From the NCBI RefSeq assembly GCF_003544875.1, contig NZ_CP032094.1, positions 682,001 to 746,000 of the forward strand: a stretch of 64,000 bases of DNA, in the 5' to 3' direction. The position numbers and the translations under genes were made by a program. Positions within the stretch are counted from its first letter, which is position 1; each line of letters begins with the position of its first letter. The DNA is from Vibrio alfacsensis. GTDB taxonomy: Bacteria > Pseudomonadota > Gammaproteobacteria > Enterobacterales > Vibrionaceae. Positions 9,305 through 18,404 of the stretch are shown here, one piece after another. Under the pieces are notes generated by a model. It saw only the letters and a program-made list of their open reading frames with translations, was not told where the DNA came from and did not search any database.

Positions 9305-9403
9305 TTCAAGCTAAAAATGGTTTAATCGGAACTTTAAGCAAACCACTAATAATCACGAATTTTTATAAAATGTTTGAGGTGAGATTTATGAGGATTAAGA
9401 TAT

Positions 9404-9428
9404 AAAAGGCGCATAGTCTGCGCCTTCA
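9404..9428 (-). terminator. Rho-independent terminator of ylqF
   Basis: On the minus strand AAGGCGCA/TGCGCCTTTTAT forms an 8-bp stem with T-rich tail, 20 bases after the ylqF stop. Confidence 0.75.
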
Positions 9429-9448
9429 GGGAAGATAGAAAACAAAAT

Positions 9449-10393
9449 TTATCGTTTATTACGTAGGTAACGCTTACGACGTTCTTCTTTACGTTTTGCT
9501 TTTTCTTCTTCTTTACGAGCGGTTTCGATCTCTACTTCAATGAGTTCTTGAGAAACCATATCAGGTAATTCTAGTGTGATTTGACCAAGCGTACCTTGAC
9601 GCAGTTCGTGGAGAAGAATTTCTGATACTTTGTGCAAGTCCACGCGGCCACCAGCACGCAATGCGCCACGACGACGACCGATCTCTTCCATAATTTCGAT
9701 GTCTGATTCAGGAAGTTCTTCCATTTGGTAGCGTGCTTTTAGCTTCTCTGGGTAATGAGCCGCTAAGTATTCAATCGTATAAAACGCAACTTCGTCGTAT
9801 TCCATTGCCGTATCTTTTACGGCACCTGTTGCTGCCAAGCGGAAGCCACTGTGTGGGTTTTCAACTTTTGGCCACAAAATCCCTGGCGTGTCAGACAAAA
9901 CAATGCCATTTTGTAGATTGATACGTTGCTGACGACGTGTCACCGCAGGTTGGTTACCCGTAACGGCGATAGTGCGACCCGCAAGTGTATTGATGATGGT
10001 GGATTTACCTACGTTTGGAATACCCATGATCATGGTGCGAATGTTTTTACCAACTTCTTCACGGTGGGGCGCGAGTTTACGGCAAAGCTCCATAATTTTG
10101 TGAACTTCACTCGTTTCTGACGTTGTGATCGCCATTGCTTTTACATTCTGCTCTTTTTCGAGGTGCTCAATCCATACTTGGGTGAGCTCAGGATCAGCTA
10201 GGTCTCGTTTATTCAGTACTTTTACGACGGGTTTATCCCCACGTAGTTTCGAAATCATAGGGTTTTCGCTACTGAATGGAATACGTGCATCAAGTACCTC
10301 GATGATCACATCGATTTGCGGGATCGCTTCGGCAATCTCCTTTTGTGCTTTATGCATGTGACCAGGGAACCATTGAATGTTGTTGTTAACCAT
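9449..10393 (-). CDS. ylqF: Ribosome biogenesis GTPase YlqF (RbgA family)
   Basis: A 314-residue circularly permuted GTPase. The G4 motif NKRD (about residue 61) precedes the G1 P-loop GIPNVGKS (about 124) and the G3 DTPG (about 169), the order typical of the YlqF/RbgA family that assists late assembly of the large ribosomal subunit in the cytosol. The N-terminus MVNNNIQWFPGHMH is the family hallmark. The C-terminus is strongly basic (KEEEKAKRKEERRKRYLRNKR region). The first codons double as the left attachment site of the genomic island on its 5' side, so the present start and promoter region were supplied by the island; a second copy of the first 12 codons remains at 24960-25004. Confidence 0.95.
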   Translation of the reverse strand: MVNNNIQWFPGHMHKAQKEIAEAIPQIDVIIEVLDARIPFSSENPMISKLRGDKPVVKVLNKRDLADPELTQVWIEHLEKEQNVKAMAITTSETSEVHKIMELCRKLAPHREEVGKNIRTMIMGIPNVGKSTIINTLAGRTIAVTGNQPAVTRRQQRINLQNGIVLSDTPGILWPKVENPHSGFRLAATGAVKDTAMEYDEVAFYTIEYLAAHYPEKLKARYQMEELPESDIEIMEEIGRRRGALRAGGRVDLHKVSEILLHELRQGTLGQITLELPDMVSQELIEVEIETARKEEEKAKRKEERRKRYLRNKR

Positions 10394-10395
10394 TT
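10358..10395. repeat. attL: left direct repeat at ylqF start
   Basis: GTGACCAGGGAACCA is identical to the right repeat; the rest (to CATTT at 10391-10395) matches at most positions. It covers codons 1-12 of the intact ylqF. Confidence 0.85.
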
Positions 10396-10426
10396 GAAAA
10401 ATATGCCTTTAAATTTATGGTTAGAC

Positions 10427-10480
10427 TGGTGGGGTATCAGGTGGGGTACCAAGTCGCAAAATTAGTTTTGGGGTACCAAA
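10427..10480. repeat. Left iterons GTGGGGTAYC (putative recombinase arm sites)
   Basis: Two tandem copies of GGTGGGGTATCA/GGTGGGGTACCA, plus a weaker GGGGTACCAAAG, lie 32-85 bp inside attL. The same block recurs in the same orientation inside attR, as expected of binding sites for the island's integrase or its directionality factor. Confidence 0.65.
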
Positions 10481-10533
10481 GGAACTGTTCAACTTTCCCA
10501 TAGCCGCATCAGCCATTAATGTGATAATGATAA

Positions 10534-10549
10534 CATTTACTAGTAAATG
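10534..10549. promoter_or_regulatory. 16-bp perfect palindrome upstream of alpA and ylqF
   Basis: CATTTACTAGTAAATG is a perfect palindrome in the 350-bp region between divergent ylqF and alpA. It is placed as an operator would be for either gene. The binding protein is unknown. Confidence 0.45.
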
Positions 10550-10744
10550 CGAATAGTACAAACGAGATCGTCAGAAAGGCCGAAGAAGTAGGGGCTGCCT
10601 GATTTGGTAACGGAAGTAAACATATAAAACACGTCAAAATCGTTATTCGTTCGAGCGTGATCGCAAAACAGTAAGTGAATTACCTTTCAAATAAGTAGGC
10701 TCGCTACGTTATTGAATAAATCAAGCCCACGGGCGCCAAGCTTT

Positions 10745-10990
10745 ATGCGTTTGGTATTCAGTATTTTGATTGCGAGTCAGCCTAATGAGATTTTAAGATT
10801 GAAAGAAGTAATGGATAAAACAGGATTAAGTCGCTCGGCTATCTACAGAAAAATGAACGATGACACTTTCCCTAAGTCAGTCAGCCTAGGTGACCGTTCG
10901 GTTGCCTGGTTAGAAAGTGAAGTAGATGATTGGATGGAAAGTCTTGTACTAAAGCGAAAAGCAGGAGAGGAGGGGTATCCTCTGGGGTGA
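10745..10990 (+). CDS. AlpA-family DNA-binding regulator
   Basis: About 81 residues from the ATG at 10745; a TTG 11 codons upstream is an alternative. The protein contains the AlpA/MerR-like helix-turn-helix EILRLKEVMDKTGLSRSAIYRKMNDDTFP and the wing SLGDRSVAWLESEVDDWMES. AlpA proteins of P4-like and Vibrio islands activate integrase transcription or act as excision factors, which fits its place next to attL. The stop TGA overlaps a GTG start (GTGA) of the next small frame, so translation is probably coupled. Confidence 0.9.
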   Translation: MRLVFSILIASQPNEILRLKEVMDKTGLSRSAIYRKMNDDTFPKSVSLGDRSVAWLESEVDDWMESLVLKRKAGEEGYPLG

Positions 10991-11076
10991 CGAATCATCG
11001 TTCTGACAGTGATGAGGCCAACGACGTTATAGCAAAAGCTGAAAATGAATCGCTAATTGAGGAGCTGTTCTCATGA
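10987..11076 (+). CDS. Tiny coupled ORF between AlpA and the next gene (29 aa)
   Basis: GTG at 10987 overlaps the AlpA stop, and the frame ends TGA at 11074-11076 overlapping the next ATG (ATGA). The peptide VTNHRSDSDEANDVIAKAEN is acidic and of unknown function. The two overlaps with neighbours are the main argument that it is translated. Confidence 0.45.
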   Translation: MTNHRSDSDEANDVIAKAENESLIEELFS

Positions 11077-11466
11077 AGAAGCCTATGTCCCTCCCATCAA
11101 AGAAAACTAAAAAAGAAGAATAGTTGACCATTCCCGACTTGAGCGCGGAGCAAGTTGAATCCTTTGCCGCGGGGTCAGAGACCGAGGTAAACAAATCGCA
11201 GGAAAAAAAATAAACCTATCGAGACGAAGCCTAAGGCGCCTGAACCGAAACTGGTGAAGCGTGATACCTTTTCGTTCCCTGTTGATGATCATGCGATTAT
11301 CGCTGACTTGATCACCAAGTTTGCAAAGCGAGGTATTGTTCTCAACAAGTCAGAGGTGGTTCGAGCTGGCTTGCACGTCCTCAACGCCATGAACGCGAGT
11401 GGGTTAAGGGAAGCTGCAGGTGCTATTGATGAGGTAAAGGTAGGCAGGCCAACCGCCGTGGAATGA
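11073..11466 (+). pseudogene. Broken ParB-like/ribbon-helix-helix-type accessory protein
   Basis: From ATG 11073 the frame reads MKKPMSLPSKKTKKEE, meets TAG at 11121, continues in the same frame as LTIPDLSAEQVESFAAG, then changes frame in an eight-A run at 11203-11210 and continues NKPIETKPKAPEPKLVKRD to a C-terminal part FSFPVDDHAIIADLITKFA with KSEVVRAGLHVLN. That last segment resembles the short DNA-binding proteins (ribbon-helix-helix style) found beside AlpA in small integrative elements. Restoring one base and one codon gives about 130 residues. The position in an overlapping set with AlpA suggests a role in island maintenance or transfer; this is inferred from context. Confidence 0.6.
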
Positions 11467-11519
11467 GATGAGATTAGCGTAACGCACGGAAAGCTACGTT
11501 CCTGGTGCGCGCAGATATA

Positions 11520-11690
11520 AAAAGCCTCGCTATTCGGCCACTGCACTAACAGTGGCGTTCATTTAACGAGGCTCTACAATAGTAATGTACAACATTACTA
11601 TTGTAGAGCCTCAACAGTGACATGGCAAAATTGCCAACACCTTAAAAACAGTATTAACGGTTTTTACTGTTCATACTGTTAGCAATCCTC
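11520..11690. repeat. Cluster of strong palindromes (candidate oriT or single-strand origin)
   Basis: At least four hairpins are packed here: GCCTCG...CGAGGC enclosing CCACTG/CAGTGG (11525-11573); a palindrome with 21-bp perfect arms around ACA (11568-11588 and 11592-11612); TGGCAA/TTGCCA (about 11624-11637); and AACAGTAT/ATACTGTT (about 11648-11682). There is no T run after the largest one. Such density next to small DNA-binding genes in an island is typical of transfer or replication origins, but a double terminator is possible. Confidence 0.5.
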
Positions 11691-12040
11691 TTTGCAAAAA
11701 ATCACAGCATCACCACCGCACACATCAAATCAAAGCCCTAGACAAACAGATAGAACTGGTATGTTTTGGTTGCTTTTCAATCAAAACCTCAAGTAGTGGT
11801 AAGTGTGGTAAATGGCTTACCACAAGCCACGTTGGACGCTGCCTCCTCTCTCTACTCCACAAAGCCGCGCATTTGTGCTGATTTGACACTCTAATAAGCA
11901 AACAATCCCATGCTATTTTTCGGAAGTCACTTTTCAGGGCCATGAATGCTAAATTTAAGCGTTTATCCCATGAATGAATATATCTTGTTTGGTTTCAAGG
12001 AACGAAATCCGAAAAAGAGCAGGCTCAGCCTTACCATGGC
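11691..12040. other. Non-coding stretch in island
   Basis: Open frames on either strand are short and have no coding character. GGTAAG...CTTACC near 11800-11825 forms one more inverted repeat. Nothing else is recognisable. Confidence 0.4.
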
Positions 12041-12067
12041 CCGTCTAATGAGTGTTAGACGGTTTTC
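12041..12067 (+). terminator. Rho-independent terminator
   Basis: CCGTCTAA/TTAGACGG with a six-base loop followed by TTTTCTT. It would stop transcription coming from the alpA side. Confidence 0.75.
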
Positions 12068-12161
12068 TTAGTCATGAAACAAGGATGTTGTTTTCTGCTT
12101 TGCGTATCAAGAAATACTTTAGCTACAATTTAATTTATTGGATTTTAGTGGGAGAAATCGT

Positions 12162-12260
12162 ATGGATATGATGCTAGCGTGGTGTTTCATTGCTCTTATA
12201 CCTGTCGCATCAGGCCTCTTAACGCTTTACATGGTAAAACGACGAAGTCGAGATGAATAA
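12162..12260 (+). CDS. 32-residue single-helix membrane microprotein
   Basis: ATG at 12162 follows a strong GGGAG ribosome binding site by seven bases. The peptide is MDMMLAWCFIALIPVASG, then LLTLYMV and a basic tail KRRSRDE: one membrane helix with a cytoplasmic positive end. The terminator just upstream isolates it as its own unit. The shape is that of small membrane toxins or membrane-protein regulators, but nothing more can be said. Confidence 0.5.
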   Translation: MDMMLAWCFIALIPVASGLLTLYMVKRRSRDE

Positions 12261-13224
12261 GCTTGCTGACGAAATTGACGTTGTTTATTACCACACTGTA
12301 CACTTGCCCCTCTAATCTGTTCCCTCGTTCGTTTGCATTGATAATCGACTCATCGCTGTAAATGCGGTTCCCACTTGTCATTTTTCACTTGTCACTTAAG
12401 TTGCTTACTTTTTTATTGAGGCAACAAATTCTAGCTTCCTCTCTCCTTGGCTTACTTCGAGCGTTAACGCCTGTTTAAAACGCGCTCCACAGCGCAAAAG
12501 GAGAAGCCATGAAAACACAAAAGTATCGCCAGATTCACGATTAGAAGTTCCTACTTTTTTGAAGCGCCGCAGAGTGACAAAGAAAGCTTTTAAATCGAGA
12601 AGAGAAAAGAGTGCGATTTAAAGATGTACTCAAGTGCCTCACCACTTCGTCTAATTTCATTTTAGAAATTAGACGAAGTCAGCCAAGCCGCCCAGACGTA
12701 GCCATACCAAGACCTACGGGCATTCTGGCTGAAAAGTACTTGGAAGTTCGAGCATATCGGGTTATTGAGCAGGTAGCAGGCAATGAAAATTTGGCGCTGT
12801 TATCTCAACTGCCATCTCAATACATATGCACAATAACGAACAAAAAGTAATCATACATAGTGAAACCGGTGGAGGATGCAATAAGCCAAAACGCAGCTGT
12901 CGACTGCGCCACCGAGATTGAGCGGCCCTCTGCTCACATAAGGGGGGAAGCGTTCATATCAACATTTGGTGAGGATTCAACCAACCCACTGACCTCGCAA
13001 CGAGGGAGCATCAAATGCTTAAATCGACGTAATCATTTATCGCCACGGCCATTGGCTGCGCATTCACTATGTAGATTGCTTCCATTTAGATTAGAGAACC
13101 ATTATTGATGCTCGTGTTTCATCGCTATCACAAACGCGATAATGGTATGTAGTGACATAAAAATCACAACTCAAAATGCTATCACTCTGAACGTCATATT
13201 AAACTTCATGAAAGGAAGAGATAT
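12261..13224. other. Gene-poor 960-bp stretch in island
   Basis: Several GTG- or ATG-started frames of 60-85 codons occur here but lack ribosome binding sites or recognisable domains. A short frame starts at the ATG near 12509 behind a good AGGAG site (MKTQKYRQI) and stops after 11 codons; with a frame change it would continue as a basic peptide (VPTFLKRRRVTKK). One striking palindrome lies at 12644-12679. I cannot support a gene. Confidence 0.4.
12644..12679. repeat. 36-bp palindrome with 15-bp perfect arms
   Basis: ACTTCGTCTAATTTC (12644-12658) is the exact inverse of GAAATTAGACGAAGT (12665-12679) around ATTTTA. There is no T run, so it may be a protein site or a structural element. Confidence 0.65.
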
Positions 13225-13965
13225 TTGTATGAAAAGAAGTTATATATTGAACATGATGCACTTGACGAGCGAGACAATATGCTATTCGCACCGGCTAAGG
13301 GCAATGAGTTATCGACGTCAGATCAAGTAAAAAGTGACCATTCTATGTATGAGGAGGGACAAGTCAGTTCTATTTTGCCAGTCTCGCAATCATTGCATAT
13401 CAAAGTCTTTTGTGAAATGGATTTGGAAGCGATGTATATCATGCAGCTAGCACGATTGTTTGGCTTTCGACTTAAAGAAGCCGCGCATTTTGATGCCAAT
13501 AAAGCATTGGAAGTCCACCTGTTAGGCCAACCTATTTTACTGCTTGAAAATACAAAAAATGATAACCCTCGACGAGTATTAGTCAATACGGTTGAGAAAC
13601 TAGCATGCCTTTGTAATATTGCGCAGTACCAGCAGTTATGCAATAAATCGACGTTAATACCTGCCCATCTTAGTTACGATTCTTTCCGTAAGTCATTTTG
13701 GAAGAAAACCAACGCAATTGATCTTCAGTACAACATTGGTGGTGAACGCAAAAGCTTTGCGTGTGATCTCTATTTACTTTTGGTCGGTGTACTTTGCCCG
13801 CTCCAATCCGGGATACCACGAGGTATTCAACATTATCAGTATATAGCGACCCAGTTAAATATTAGTCCTGCTGAGGCAATTGTGCGTGATACTGAAGCCC
13901 GTCTGGAAATTGCAAAATGGCTCGGTCATCGTAGTATTGAGTCTACCTATTATTATCTTGGTTAA
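13225..13965 (+). CDS. Integrase_1-type tyrosine recombinase, N-terminally short
   Basis: A 246-residue protein (the TTG at 13225 is the nearest start; the true one is uncertain) similar along residues 60-246 to the recombinase encoded just downstream. It has the first arginine box LARLFGFRLKEAAHFDA, the GGERKSFACDLYLLL segment and a C-terminal WLGHRSIESTYYYLG with the HxxR-like motif and tyrosine. These match the Integrase_1 group of tyrosine recombinases common in vibrios. Compared with its neighbour it lacks about 100 N-terminal residues, which hold the core-binding domain, so it is truncated or uses a partner protein. The function is DNA strand exchange at unknown sites. Confidence 0.7.
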   Translation: MYEKKLYIEHDALDERDNMLFAPAKGNELSTSDQVKSDHSMYEEGQVSSILPVSQSLHIKVFCEMDLEAMYIMQLARLFGFRLKEAAHFDANKALEVHLLGQPILLLENTKNDNPRRVLVNTVEKLACLCNIAQYQQLCNKSTLIPAHLSYDSFRKSFWKKTNAIDLQYNIGGERKSFACDLYLLLVGVLCPLQSGIPRGIQHYQYIATQLNISPAEAIVRDTEARLEIAKWLGHRSIESTYYYLG

Positions 13966-14040
13966 AGTTGATGCTGTGATCATTCTTCCAATGTGCGGCT
14001 ACATAATGGGCTCAACATATTAATGATCACGTCATGTTAC

Positions 14041-14067
14041 ACATACCTCTCATGTAGAGAGGTATGT
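14041..14067. promoter_or_regulatory. Hairpin covering the ribosome binding site of the second recombinase
   Basis: ACATACCTCTC (14041-14051) pairs perfectly with GAGAGGTATGT (14057-14067) around ATGTA, directly before the ATG at 14070. The GAGAGG ribosome binding site lies in the right arm, so the fold would hide it. Confidence 0.45.
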
Positions 14068-14069
14068 TT

Positions 14070-15082
14070 ATGAGAAAACACAATACATTGGTCATTTAAC
14101 GAGAGGTGCGCGAGACTTTTCTAAGCCTAATTTTAACCTGGGCTCTAAAGACATGCGCAAAGCGCTCATTAATGCCAGTTTTGAAAATCAAGCTGGGGTG
14201 GTGTCAAATACGCATCGAGCGCGTTTGCCTGCAATCAAATTATTTGTTGAATACGTTAAAACGAATTTCGCGATTAAGCGACTCAATGACATTGATCGTT
14301 ACCATGTGATGTCCTTTGGTCAAGCACTCAAAAATAATGTGGAAACCGGCGTATTCAGCTCCGCAACAGCTCGAGATTATTTATCACACATAAACCGGAG
14401 CTTAGCCCAAGCAAGGGGTGATGAACAATGCGTAGTAAACGCAACAAAAGATCTTGGATTTACCCCTAGATCTGGGATTGCTCGTGAAGATGCTTCCGTT
14501 CCTGAAGCTCTGCATAAGTATGTGCTTCAATACGTCACTGAAGAGGTTCGGTTGATCATGCAATTGCAGCGCACTTTTGGCTTTCGGTTTAAAGAGGCTG
14601 CATTGTTTGATGCCACGCAGGCGTTAAAAGAGTTAGACAAAGGGAATACTCCCATTCTGTCGCGAGGCACAAAAGGAGGGCAACCGAGAGCATTCTTTGT
14701 CGACACACACCAAAAGCACCAACTTCTGCTGTTAGTCTCAAATTATCAGAAGTCGCTAGGTCAAATAACGCTGATACCCAGTAGCCTTAGCTTTAAAGCC
14801 TTTCAATGCCATGCGTGGCGGCAAACACAAAAAGTTGCCCCTGAGTATCGCAGCCATGGTGAACGTAAACACTTTGCTTGTGAAATCTATTTTTCATTGA
14901 TGGGGGTACGGTGCCCTGTTCAGGCTAATATTGCGCATGGACAAGCGCACCATCAGTATATAGCAAAGCAATTAGCAATCAGTGTGCAAGAGGCCAGAGT
15001 TCTAGATAAAGAAGCAAGGCTCATTCTCTCCGAGTTACTTGGTCATCACCGAGTGAGCATCACCAACGCGTATATCGGGTGA
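14070..15082 (+). pseudogene. Integrase_1-type tyrosine recombinase with one frameshift
   Basis: From ATG 14070 the frame reads MRKHNTLVI and breaks at a T run near 14096; adding one T joins it to LTRGARDFSKPNFNLGSKDMR and the long frame ending at 15082, about 337 residues in total. The N-terminal half is the SAM-like core-binding domain (AIKLFVEYVKTNFAIKRLND, SSATARDYLSHINRSL). The C-terminal half has FGFRFKEAALFDATQAL (catalytic Arg), SHGERKHFACEIYFSL and ELLGHHRVSITNAYIG with the C-terminal tyrosine. It belongs to the Integrase_1 family and is a full-length paralogue of the gene upstream. The next gene starts four bases after its stop, so the two are translationally linked. Confidence 0.75.
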
Positions 15083-15085
15083 TGC

Positions 15086-15388
15086 ATGAATCTCCAGACG
15101 AAAAAGCAGATCCTCACGATCATGGCTCCTTATCATAAACGCGGTATCCCATACCGAAGAAAGCAGATCAAGCGTCTACTGATGATTTTGGATGACATTT
15201 TTAAGCATGAGCCCTATGTGGCAGAGCAGCTAAAAAGAGTAGGGCGGCGACAAATCATTGGCTACTGGCAGCGCACAAAGCATGAGAGTGCGCAGGTTCG
15301 CAAAGAGAAGTACGCCATCTTGAAGTTGTTTTTTGAAACGGCAAATTTGAAAGGGAACGTGCCAAGGCCAAAGAGTGACTTAGATTAG
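15086..15388 (+). CDS. Stand-alone recombinase N-domain-like protein (100 aa)
   Basis: A small basic, all-helical protein (KQILTIMAPYHKRGIPYRRKQ, RVGRRQIIGYWQRTKHESA, RKEKYAILKLFFETANL). Its layout, a four-helix bundle with basic helices and no catalytic residues, resembles the SAM-like DNA-binding domain found in front of phage-type integrases, but here as a separate protein. It begins right after the recombinase stop. A reasonable idea is that it supplies or modulates DNA binding for the two recombinases upstream, one of which lacks this domain. This is inferred from order and fold pattern; no direct family match was recognised. Confidence 0.65.
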   Translation: MNLQTKKQILTIMAPYHKRGIPYRRKQIKRLLMILDDIFKHEPYVAEQLKRVGRRQIIGYWQRTKHESAQVRKEKYAILKLFFETANLKGNVPRPKSDLD

Positions 15389-15687
15389 TTTGGTCATGAT
15401 TTGGTAGCACCATTTCTAATGCAAGCACATGTCATTGAATAAACGAGCTGACACATTTCTGCCCCTTTGTCATTCAGAGTAAATACTCATTCATATGCTG
15501 TTAACGTAAACTTTCCCTACCAAAAGTTATCCGAATTTGGATGACAAAGAAATTAAATGTCGCTTAAGCGGGTCTAAGCTCATAATCTAGCGCCTAACCT
15601 ATTGATTACAAATTGAATGGACATATGAAAGACGACCGTTAGTCGGCTACGGCTACCGAGATATCGATTACTTCTTTTTAAAGATAA
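15389..15687. other. Non-coding gap between recombinase operon and S8 peptidase
   Basis: No open frame with coding character, no repeat and no hairpin until the terminator at 15688. Confidence 0.4.
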
Positions 15688-15713
15688 AAGCGGCTTTCCC
15701 CGGAAAGCCGCGA
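15688..15713 (-). terminator. Rho-independent terminator of the peptidase operon
   Basis: On the minus strand GCGGCTTTCC/GGAAAGCCGC is followed by TTTTATCTTT, 30 bases past the peptidase stop. Confidence 0.85.
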
Positions 15714-15742
15714 TGAGCCAAAATTTAGGCTACTATCCTTAA

Positions 15743-18393
15743 TTACTTAAGACGGATATGGTCGAGTAATACTGCCGTGTCATATATATCGTCTCCCGCA
15801 TCTTCGATTACAATCTTATACGAGCCAGTTCCTTTTTTCACAGCAATGGTTTTGCTAACTTCTTTCCAACCACCTTTTAACTGACCAACTGTATTATCAC
15901 CACCTGGAAAGTCTATTCCAGAGATAGGTTCAAAATTTGAGCTATTAATTGACTCTTGAGCAAGAATCGTTTCAGTACCATTTGGAGCAATCAACTTGAT
16001 CTTCAAGCTATCGTCAAATACTGAACCGACAAACTCAGGATACTCTTCGCTAACAAAGTTATACCAAAACTTAATGGTGAAATCTGAATCTGCTACGAAG
16101 TTCAGCTCTTTAGTCAAGGTTGCTGCAACTTGATCGCCAGCAGGACCGGTTGTGCAAAATGCCATTTTCTTCCCTGATTTTGGCACTATAGGGCCGAGCT
16201 TTGTTTTTGACGTACACGTTCCAGTATATTCCCATTCTTTAAGATCCTGCTCAAAGTCACCGTTAAACAACGCCTCAAAAACATCAATCCTATCTCCTAT
16301 TTTCTTACCCTTTAACCCAGGAGCTGCAACAGCAGTATCAAGCAAACGTTGTTTTACTTTTGTTGCGGTCCATTTAGGATGCTGATTCCAAATTACCCGT
16401 GCTGCACCTGCAACTAATGGGGCAGCCATACTAGTGCCACTTTTCGTTGTTGTGCCACCACCCAGCTTTGTTGATAATACACTCTGCCCTGGTGCTGCTA
16501 TGTCAACCCAACTGCCATAGTTGCTTGAAGAAGCTCTATTATCAGAGTCAGTACTATTGCCTACACAGAAAACATTTGTATTGGCGCATGGGTAGCGCTT
16601 CTTATTTTGCCCGTTATTACCAGCAGTAGAAACAATAACCTTAGAGCCTAAATTTTTCGTTACTTTTTCAATTGTACTAGATCCGCCATATGCCCCCCCA
16701 CTTATATTTATTACGGAAGCCTTTGTTGCTGCATATTTTATGGCATCGGCTAAAACTTGCATCGAGCCACCGATTCCTCTTACTGCAACAATTTTGCTAT
16801 TAGCAACCCCCGATACATCTTGACCGTTGTTAATTATTGCCGCAGCTGTACCAGCAACATGTGTTCCATGCCCATGCGTATCCATTGGATCACTATCGTT
16901 TGATACGAAGTCTTTGCCCTTAACCACATTCAGGTCAGTATGATTATAGTCAACGCCTGTATCAACGATAGCAATACTATTCCCACTTTTCGCCAGTAAC
17001 CAAATTTCATCTACCCTAGATATCTTCATGTTCTTTAATGACCCTTTATCGTTAGGGTATACAGCACTTCATCTGTATGAGTTGACATTTCTGCAAACTC
17101 AACTTCTGAGCGTAAACTATAAGAATCAATTAGCGCCTGTAGCTCTGAATATAATTTTTGTTTGAATCCAACTTGAATAATATTTAAGTCAGGTATACTA
17201 CCAACAATAGTTCCACCTACTTCTTGAACAACATTTCTTATATCTTGCGGCGATATATTTTCTTTGAAAGAAACAATGATGTGGTCCGCATATACTTTGA
17301 CTAAGGGATCATTACTTTCAATCAACATGTCGTCATTAGAAACTGCCGTCGATGTTGGAAAGTCTACAACGGCTAAATTTGACAAAGTGGTATAGAATGT
17401 TTGGCTACCATCAAAGAATGAAACTCGGTAGTATTTATTGCCTTCAGTATTTGATGTTAACAGGAAGGTTGCACCATACATTCCATCGTTAGCGTTTATA
17501 TCGCCATCCAGCCCATCATCGGATAATAATCCTATTATTTGAATGGGGTTACCATCGCTATCTATTTCCTCGAGAGTTAGGTGTGCAGGCAGACCATTTT
17601 CCATATCAAGCTGAGCACTAAAGAACACCTCAGTTGCTTGGTTTAACTGGATGCCACTAGGAGCCATCAAAGGCGCATGTAGGCTATAGCTAGGTTGATC
17701 TGCTGATAAGACAGTAATAAGTGTATCTACACTTGCTGCATCACCTGTTTCGATAACAACGGCGGTAGTTGTGAGGGTATATTGACCAGCTATGGTTCCG
17801 GATAGAGTTCCATTTACGATCCAATCTTGCGTTGAACTACTGCTCCATAACGAGGGAGCAGTAGTAGTGATTTGAACGCCATTTATAGGTGTTAGTTGCT
17901 GACTAAATTCAACTGTTTTATTGGTTGCATCAATGGCTGAATAACTAACAGTATATGACTGATTGATGCTATCTCCTTCATTGATAATGATGTCGGTAGA
18001 GCCGACATCAAGTGATATTGGATCAATTGCGTCAAAAACCCAGACTAACGCATCTGAGTTAAACGGTGTTCTTCGGTCTATCCTTAGGGTAAAGGTATCA
18101 TTGCTGGTTGTTGGTATACCCTCGGCAAGAGTCCCGATTGCTACACTGTTTTCAATAACCTGTATGGCAGAGCTTGTACTGCTTACCACACCTGTAACAT
18201 AGTTTGCATCAGAACCATTATTTATAAAGGTGGCTCTATAGGTATAGTCTAATGTTGTTCTGCTAGAACGGCTTTTACTAACCAGTTCCAATGAAGTGGT
18301 TTCAACAGTAGAAATAGGCTCTGCATAAGAACTCGAAGCAAATAAAACCAGCGCAGCTAATACTATGCCAATTTTCTGTATGATGTTGTTCAT
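15743..18393 (-). pseudogene. Secreted S8 subtilisin-like peptidase, one frameshift
   Basis: Two adjoining frames make one protein of about 883 residues when one C is added to a C run at about 17055 (VLYTP-NDKGSLKNMKISRVDEIW). In order: a signal peptide (MNNIIQKIGIVLAALVLFASSSYA), Ig-like/choice-of-anchor X type repeats (residues 25-350), an I9-like propeptide (ADHIIVSFKENISPQDIRNV, VEFAEM), and the S8 catalytic domain with Asp in VDTGVD (about 477), His in HGHGTHVAG (about 508), oxyanion Asn in AGNNG and Ser in SGTSMAAP (about 654). The tail FEQDLKEWEY onward is a C-terminal beta-sandwich of proprotein-convertase/anchor type. It is an exported protease. The PEP-CTERM gene lies 11 bases upstream in the same operon, so the two probably act together outside the cell. 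Confidence 0.88.
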
Positions 18394-18404
18394 TAATGGA
18401 TCCT

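Noticed and set aside
11520..11612. Integron attC-like site
   Set aside because: The hairpins lack the paired GTTRRRY and RYYYAAC core boxes and no integron integrase is near.
11725..11943. 72-codon minus frame in the island
   Set aside because: No ribosome binding site, odd composition and no family pattern; inside a palindrome-rich non-coding stretch.
12196..12381. 61-codon minus frame opposite the 32-residue gene
   Set aside because: Composition is not protein-like and it overlaps a better supported small gene.
12611..13108. Two GTG-started plus frames (79 and 82 codons)
   Set aside because: No ribosome binding sites, no recognisable domain, and the first spans a perfect palindrome.
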